Shown in pieces: positions 58,880 to 64,000 of a DNA stretch of 64,000 nucleotides. This stretch comes from Lepidurus packardi (Eukaryota > Arthropoda > Branchiopoda > Notostraca > Triopsidae), in NCBI GenBank assembly GCA_023053545.1, contig JAKZAN010000007.1:2542001-2606000 (forward strand). The letters are read 5' to 3'. The position numbers were made by a program, and so were the translations under genes. Every line of letters begins with the position of its first letter. The stretch's first letter is position 1. The notes below the pieces were generated by a model. That model was given only the letters and a program-made list of their open reading frames with translations. It was not told where the DNA came from and searched no databases.

Positions 58880-59479
58880 ATCTTTGCAAGTTACATATTT
58901 TGTTAACTCTCATTTGAAGATTTTTCTTTTCTGCCTAAATACAAGTGCAGACAATAGAGCTGGGCTTTTATGACAGATTACAGTTCTGCCTCTCTGTCTA
59001 ATAATTAATCTGTTAGAAAATCTATACAGCTTTTATCATTATTATAGGTGTATAAAACGGAGAGCCTTGTTCGTAAGAGCTCGACAAACGCACACAGCAC
59101 AGCTGCCTTATTTACACTGTACTGTAGCGTCCTGGTTCCACGTATACAAATTGGGCAATAGGAACAATTGTGTACACACTGCATATTTACACTGCATAAT
59201 TGTTAATGGATCACTTAGTTTTACAATACGTTCCATTATACCTTTGAGAGGTCATAAAGTCATTCGAATGCTTAAAGGTTTCCTAACTTTGCATATTTTT
59301 CTAGATTGTTTATTATCAAATTGCGCATATGGATACAACGTAGGTACGTTTATACTTGCTACCAAGGTTGAACACGAGCTCAGTTTATTGTCAGTCTGTG
59401 GTGAAAGCTCAAAGCTCCAAGTCCTGGGGCAACAGGAACAATACAGACATAATCTACGCTTTGCGCTAGTGCTCAGATA
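58880..59479. other. Spacer upstream of sulfotransferase 2
   Basis: No coding exon recognised. CTCAG just before the start at 59480 could be a 3' splice site, as in the first gene. Confidence 0.35.
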
Positions 59480-60646
59480 ATGTTTATTCTTCATAATAAA
59501 ATAAAGTGTGCTCCTTCGATAATAGCTTGTCTCTTAATCTTTGTAGTGATGCTAATCCTGAACGACATCGGCAGAAACTACCAAGAAACCAGCTTACCGG
59601 TACCAAACGTTCCTGCCGATATTTCACTAGCAGACCTGTCAATAAGCGATTCGTTCAAAGCCTCGTTAACGAAACGAATGAATGCGGATCGGAAAGTACT
59701 GGCCTACAACGGCATGATTTTACCACCCCCAGGGAGCGTGTCCAAGCGCATTTTACTTGTATCGACTTTTCGGAGTGGATCCACTTTCACAGGCGAACTA
59801 CTGAGCACGATACCCGGAGTTTTTTACATTTCCGAGCCGTTCCGGTACTTGGCTTATACTAATATTCCCACTTATAACGAAACGATAGCCGCAATGTACG
59901 CTGATATTTTGACACAAGTCCACGAGTGTAATAATGGACCACTGTTGGCAGGATTTCGGAACTACAAAATGCTGAAAAACATGGGGCTCAACCTCAATAC
60001 AGCTTTCCAGCTCTGTCGAAAGACCGAATCCTACGAGTATTGCCAAAACCCTGACCGGTTGTCCTTTGCCTGTCGGTATTTTCCGATCCAAGTCGATAAA
60101 ATCATCCGTATGCCGCTACGTTATGTTGTGCCCTTTTTACGCCTGCCGAAACACAACTACCACGTGGTTTTGCTGGTGCGTGATCCCAGAGGTACCGTAG
60201 CCTCTCGTCGGAAGCAGATTTGGTGCATGAACGCATGCGCCGATCGGGGAGGCTTATGTGCTCTCTTACGGGATAACTATGAAACGGCGGTACGAGCTGG
60301 GCAAGAATTCCCGGACACTTTCACGGTGTTACGCTACGAAGACTTGGCGCTCGATCCGGAGAACGTCGTTTCCGAGCTGCTTAAACGTATCGGCATTCCG
60401 CTAACGAGTGGTATCAGGGCTTACATCGAAGAACATACTGGCCACGACGGAAGCAGAATAACAGAGACCACAAGGCAAAAAGGGAGTCGTGTGGCACTCT
60501 GGAAGACAAGTTTGCCCTGGGAACACATCGAAGAGACGCAAAAGCTTTGTGGAGATATTTTGGCAAAGTATGGTTACCTGCCTGTACTAAACTCCAACTC
60601 TATAAACGAAACTGATACGGTAGTTCCTAATTGGAAAATTCAGTAG
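59480..60646 (+). CDS. Carbohydrate 6-O-sulfotransferase-like protein 2 (CHST1/3 family)
   Basis: 388 residues in one coding exon: a short N-terminal tail, a membrane anchor at about 11-29 (PSIIACLLIFVVMLILNDI), then the PAPS loop VSTFRSGSTFTGELL, SEPFRYLAY, the 3'-phosphate site LLVRDPRGTVASRRK, LRYEDLALDPENV and GSRVALWKTSLPW. Golgi type II topology is inferred. The catalytic half is close to the first gene, with stretches of identical DNA (for example tacgaagacttggcgctcga in both), so either a fairly recent duplication or gene conversion is likely. The stem region is much more different. AATAAA at 60807-60812 is the probable 3' end. Confidence 0.88.
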   Translation: MFILHNKIKCAPSIIACLLIFVVMLILNDIGRNYQETSLPVPNVPADISLADLSISDSFKASLTKRMNADRKVLAYNGMILPPPGSVSKRILLVSTFRSGSTFTGELLSTIPGVFYISEPFRYLAYTNIPTYNETIAAMYADILTQVHECNNGPLLAGFRNYKMLKNMGLNLNTAFQLCRKTESYEYCQNPDRLSFACRYFPIQVDKIIRMPLRYVVPFLRLPKHNYHVVLLVRDPRGTVASRRKQIWCMNACADRGGLCALLRDNYETAVRAGQEFPDTFTVLRYEDLALDPENVVSELLKRIGIPLTSGIRAYIEEHTGHDGSRITETTRQKGSRVALWKTSLPWEHIEETQKLCGDILAKYGYLPVLNSNSINETDTVVPNWKIQ

Positions 60647-60806
60647 ACATCGTTGCAAAGCGTACGCTGTTGCTAAATGCATATGATGTTTCTGTAGATG
60701 TTTCAAAAATTCTCAAATCTTGCCTCTCGAATCTTCCATGTTATAAATCTCTCAGATCGTATATGTGTAAGCAATAACATTTATAGTCCCACAGTTTGAA
60801 AACAAT

Positions 60807-60812
60807 AATAAA
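60807..60812 (+). terminator. Sulfotransferase 2 polyadenylation signal
   Basis: AATAAA about 160 bp past the stop codon, in an A-rich setting. Confidence 0.45.
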
Positions 60813-60899
60813 AATTAATCACTATAATTAATACGCTTTAATTATGGGACATTTTTTCTTGAAAGACTGTGGAACCGTTGTCCTTTTGTCAAGTCGTCC

Positions 60900-60929
60900 T
60901 TTTGTCTCATTGCCGGCAATGAGACAAAA
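60900..60929. repeat. Perfect 30-bp palindrome
   Basis: TTTTGTCTCATTGCC is followed at once by its exact reverse complement. The word CCTTTTGTC also occurs once more just upstream (60882-60890). Confidence 0.95.
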
Positions 60930-62558
60930 CACAGTACCTTTCCCGCCTTTCCGACACCACATTGCACTCACTATACTTTAGACAAGAACGTAGAGCTTTT
61001 GTGTATTCAAATTGGACAATCTGCCCGGCATCTATTAAAAAACATTGATACCAAAGTCTTCCAAAAAGACGTTTCATTTCCGGATTTCTCCGCTACATGT
61101 CGTCAGGTTACTTGGCATGCTTGGTGCAAAATTTTACTGATATTTTCATATTTTTTTTCGTCTTGCTTGGTCTTTTTAAAAGAGGTTCTCAAATTGTGCC
61201 AGGTCGACGTGAGTTGGATAATCCGATGAAAGGAATCAACAGGATCCTAGTCACTATAAGACAGTGAACTAAGTCACCAAATGAGTGAATAAAAACTAGT
61301 GAACTCGTATTAAAAGTACGTTTTAAGTACAAGAGACCGACAAAAAGACGACCGAACACGACACAAGGACGACAGATGTGTCACAGGGACTACTTTAATA
61401 ATGAACATCCCGCAAGAGATGTGGATGTTCAATATATACATGAATATATACATTTATAGTTAAAGGTTTTATAGGTTTTATGAATATATACATTTACATT
61501 TATAGACAATATATACATTTATAGGTAAAGTTTCGACGCTTCCTGAGTGAGAATCGTTGCATTATAATGTTGCTCCATCGCAACAAAAAGGCGTAAGCCG
61601 TCTTTGCTTGAGAATTTCCGTCTTAACCTTCACGAGGTCGCCGTTCGCCACACAACTTTCCAAACTTCCAATTTACCATTTTGCAGATACTACAGGCTTC
61701 TCAGAAGCCCTTGCTGCCGGTACTTCTTTTCGGCGGATTTTTTGGCAAAGTGTATCAATTGTTTTAATGGTATTTTAGTTTTAATTAGTCTCATGTGAAA
61801 TCAGATGACAATGATGACCAGCTTAGAATCAAGTCCAACTTTTTCGTAAGTGTTATAATGAAATAAGTGCGAACAACGATAATCTTGGCAGTTACCAAGA
61901 CAATACAAGTTGAAATATATATCGTCTTATACTTCCTGCCACGTATCGCGTCGTATAATAGACTTGTTGAAGCTACTTTTATCCCCGTGTAAAGTAGGCA
62001 GTAGTAACTATGAACACATAAACAAACACATCAAGTGAAATTTCATTCGAGCATATAATAACTTTCGTTCGGGATTAAAATTACTTTATTGTTCATACGT
62101 AATGTAATATTGCTCTAAAAGGTATTAATACCTATAGAACGCCCCCTATTATTGTTCTATTTTAAAATTTGGAGCATAGGGTTCACTAGACCCCTCCCGC
62201 AACTAACACTCATTGATAGGAAAGAGACAAAAAATGCAGCTGGACTTTTCTAACAGGTAATCTGATGTAAAAAATTTAATGCAAACCTTGCCCTATTACA
62301 TATATGCATCCTGTGTGTGTCATAAAGCTATCAACAGTAATTTTATTATTTTCAGTTGTGTACACAAAAGGCTACAAACCAGAACCGAGCCGTATAGTTT
62401 TCAGAGAGAAAGGAAGACGCGAGGACAAGTGTACGCTACAGAATCTCTGAGATACTGGAAACCAAAGGTGCAGATTCCAACCCCGTCCTTCTGAAGGACC
62501 AATCAACTCCAGACAAACTACAACTAGCGTTGAATTGAATTGAGTTAAGTTCAACCAT
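60930..62558. other. Spacer upstream of sulfotransferase 3
   Basis: AT-rich. It contains a short array of the words 'atatatacattta' and 'tatacatttatag' at about 61430-61525. No coding exon or RNA gene is recognised. Confidence 0.4.
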
Positions 62559-63899
62559 ATGAAGACTATTTTTTCATCTAGAATGTGTGTCTTCCGCAGC
62601 TCCAAAAAACAAACAGTGATCACTTTCTTAGGATCTTTCTGCTTCACGTTATTGATAGTACTGTATCGTTATGAGAGTTTCAAGAGTTACGGCTATGGAC
62701 AGAACAACCTAACCGAATTGTCAACTGCGTTAATGGATACTGCATCAGATCCCGTGTTTCTCTCGAAGGAAGAGCATAATCTTGTGATTCCTGTCAAAAG
62801 AAGCCCTAAGATGCTAAAACTGGACAGAATCCAGTTGAAAACATCCACCGTGAGCTCAAAAGATGAACAACGGCTCGGACGCTATTCGCTCTTCAAAGAA
62901 ACCGTGGTGAATCAAACAAGTCAAGCCCGGAAAGTGCTGGCCGACCACGGGATGGAATTACCCGCTTCAGGAGGAGTGGCGAAACGCGTTTTGCTTGTTA
63001 CTACATGGCGCAGCGGCTCTACGTTCACGGGCGAACTGCTGGCCGCAGTCCCAGGCGCTCTCTTCAACTTTGAGCCGCTAGTCCACATGATTTACAAGGA
63101 TGTTGAGCTGATGGACAGAAAATCGGCGACCTTCTTCATGCATGAGATTCAGCGCATGCTCCAGTGCGACTACGCTCCTTTGCACCACAACCTCCGGTAC
63201 ACTGAAACCTTGAAAACTGTATTGCTCCAACACAACAAAGCTTTCGAAGAGATTTGCCGTGCCACCAAGACCCGAAAGTGCCACCAAGAGGAGCTTCTGT
63301 CTTTTGCATGCAAGTATTTCCCCGTGCAAGTCACCAAGTCGGTGCGCATGCCTCTACGCTACGTATTGCCCCTTTTGCGACAAATGGAACTCAACCTCCA
63401 CGTGGTGCTCCTGGTCAGGGACCCGCGTGGGACGATGGCGTCGCGTCGGAGGTTGATGTGGTGCATGGAACCGTGTTCGAATATCGGGAAACATTGCGCA
63501 CTCCTCCGGGATAACTATGAGCATGCCTTAAAAGCTTCTAAGGAGTTCCCGGATAGTTTCACGGTCTTACGCTACGAAGATTTAGCTATGGACCCTGTTA
63601 ATGTCTCTGCCTGGCTACTGCGACGCTTAGAAATCCCTCAAACGCCTTCTGTGACGAAGTACGTCGAAACCCATATTGGTAGCGACCGGGGTCGAGAGAC
63701 AGAGACGGTCCGAGTACGCGGTAGTCGAGTTTCTCTCTGGCAAGAGAATCTGCCGTGGGATGACGTACAAGTCATTCAGAACACATGTGGGGACACCCTA
63801 GAGAAGTACGGGTACGTGCCAGTAGCCAACTCCGCCACCTTAAATGAAACCGAGACTCTAATTCATGACTGGAGTTTATCATCTAATGTTGTAGACTGA
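62559..63899 (+). CDS. Carbohydrate 6-O-sulfotransferase-like protein 3 (CHST1/3 family)
   Basis: 446 residues in one coding exon. It has a longer stem than its neighbours. The membrane anchor is at about 19-36 (TVITFLGSFCFTLLIVLY), then TTWRSGSTFTGELL (PAPS 5' loop), NFEPLVHMI, LLVRDPRGTMASRRRLMWC (3'-phosphate site), LRYEDLAMDPVNV and GSRVSLWQENLPW. It is the most diverged of the three, with many synonymous and amino-acid changes. The FEP instead of SEP after the loop is nearer the vertebrate CHST pattern. AATAAA at about 63929-63934 is the probable end. Membrane topology and sugar specificity are inferred. Confidence 0.88.
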   Translation: MKTIFSSRMCVFRSSKKQTVITFLGSFCFTLLIVLYRYESFKSYGYGQNNLTELSTALMDTASDPVFLSKEEHNLVIPVKRSPKMLKLDRIQLKTSTVSSKDEQRLGRYSLFKETVVNQTSQARKVLADHGMELPASGGVAKRVLLVTTWRSGSTFTGELLAAVPGALFNFEPLVHMIYKDVELMDRKSATFFMHEIQRMLQCDYAPLHHNLRYTETLKTVLLQHNKAFEEICRATKTRKCHQEELLSFACKYFPVQVTKSVRMPLRYVLPLLRQMELNLHVVLLVRDPRGTMASRRRLMWCMEPCSNIGKHCALLRDNYEHALKASKEFPDSFTVLRYEDLAMDPVNVSAWLLRRLEIPQTPSVTKYVETHIGSDRGRETETVRVRGSRVSLWQENLPWDDVQVIQNTCGDTLEKYGYVPVANSATLNETETLIHDWSLSSNVVD

Positions 63900-63928
63900 A
63901 TATATTTGATCTCTTCAATCAAAAAGGG

Positions 63929-63934
63929 AATAAA
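63929..63934 (+). terminator. Sulfotransferase 3 polyadenylation signal
   Basis: AATAAA about 30 bp past the stop codon of the third sulfotransferase. Confidence 0.5.
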
Positions 63935-64000
63935 TATAAACTAACTAGAGTATCACGTAAGAGTTATTTTGTTTTGTTTTGGAAGATTATCGTGCCAAGT

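Noticed and set aside
1-64000. tRNA, rRNA or other structured RNA genes
   Set aside because: I looked for tRNA-like arms and found none I could support by eye; a covariance-model search would be decisive.

Overview
This window is nuclear DNA of an animal, most likely an arthropod. The genes have GT-AG introns (many of 60-120 bp), AT-rich intergenic DNA and the animal genes ADAM10, furin, PEX13, COX5A, protein 4.1 and VPS25. There is a block of TTAGG-type repeats (the arthropod telomere unit, here internal), and the DNA-transposon and Ty3/gypsy remnants are typical of invertebrates. I cannot narrow the lineage further from sequence alone.

Layout, left to right: (1) 1-4.5 kb, gene-poor AT-rich DNA with a TTAA-bounded repeat (522-1053). 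(2) 4.5-5.0 kb, a small minus-strand gene for an unrecognised acidic, tail-anchored membrane protein. (3) 7.7-22.5 kb, two ADAM10/Kuzbanian-type metalloprotease genes facing each other tail to tail: A on the plus strand with a 585-residue final exon encoding its tail, and B on the minus strand, complete at 903 residues by my exon joins. Three pogo/Tigger-like elements lie between or inside them. (4) 23.8-29.1 kb, alanine aminotransferase (+) and PEX13 (-), convergent, with interleaved polyadenylation signals. (5) 30.5-36.2 kb, a furin-type proprotein convertase with a long Cys-rich region and a transmembrane tail (1123 residues). (6) 36.6-37.2 kb, COX5A (-). (7) 38.5-47.0 kb, a protein 4.1/coracle gene (11 exons, 1306 residues by my joins). 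One intron carries a TTAA-flanked element holding telomere-like repeats. (8) 47.7-48.2 kb, VPS25 (-). (9) 48.6-49.5 kb, a foldback element with 20-bp tandem repeats in its arms. (10) 50.4-63.9 kb, three tandem single-coding-exon carbohydrate sulfotransferase genes. The first two are separated by a hAT-like element (8-bp target duplication) into which a rearranged Ty3/gypsy retrotransposon has inserted.

Neighbouring genes mostly alternate in strand (ADAM10-A/-B, GPT/PEX13, furin/COX5A, 4.1/VPS25 are convergent pairs). There is no operon. Furin-type convertases are the known activators of ADAM10 proproteins, so the enzyme and its likely substrates sit within about 23 kb, but I regard this as probable coincidence. 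ADAM10, furin and the sulfotransferases are secretory-pathway proteins; COX5A, PEX13 and VPS25 are organelle housekeeping genes.

The most unusual structures are the head-to-head gypsy composite nested in a hAT element, the TTAA element carrying telomere-like repeats, the foldback element, and the old inverted ADAM10 pair whose members share only two exact intron positions. Exon boundaries were read by eye from splice consensus, frame continuity and family similarity. No search or alignment program was run.
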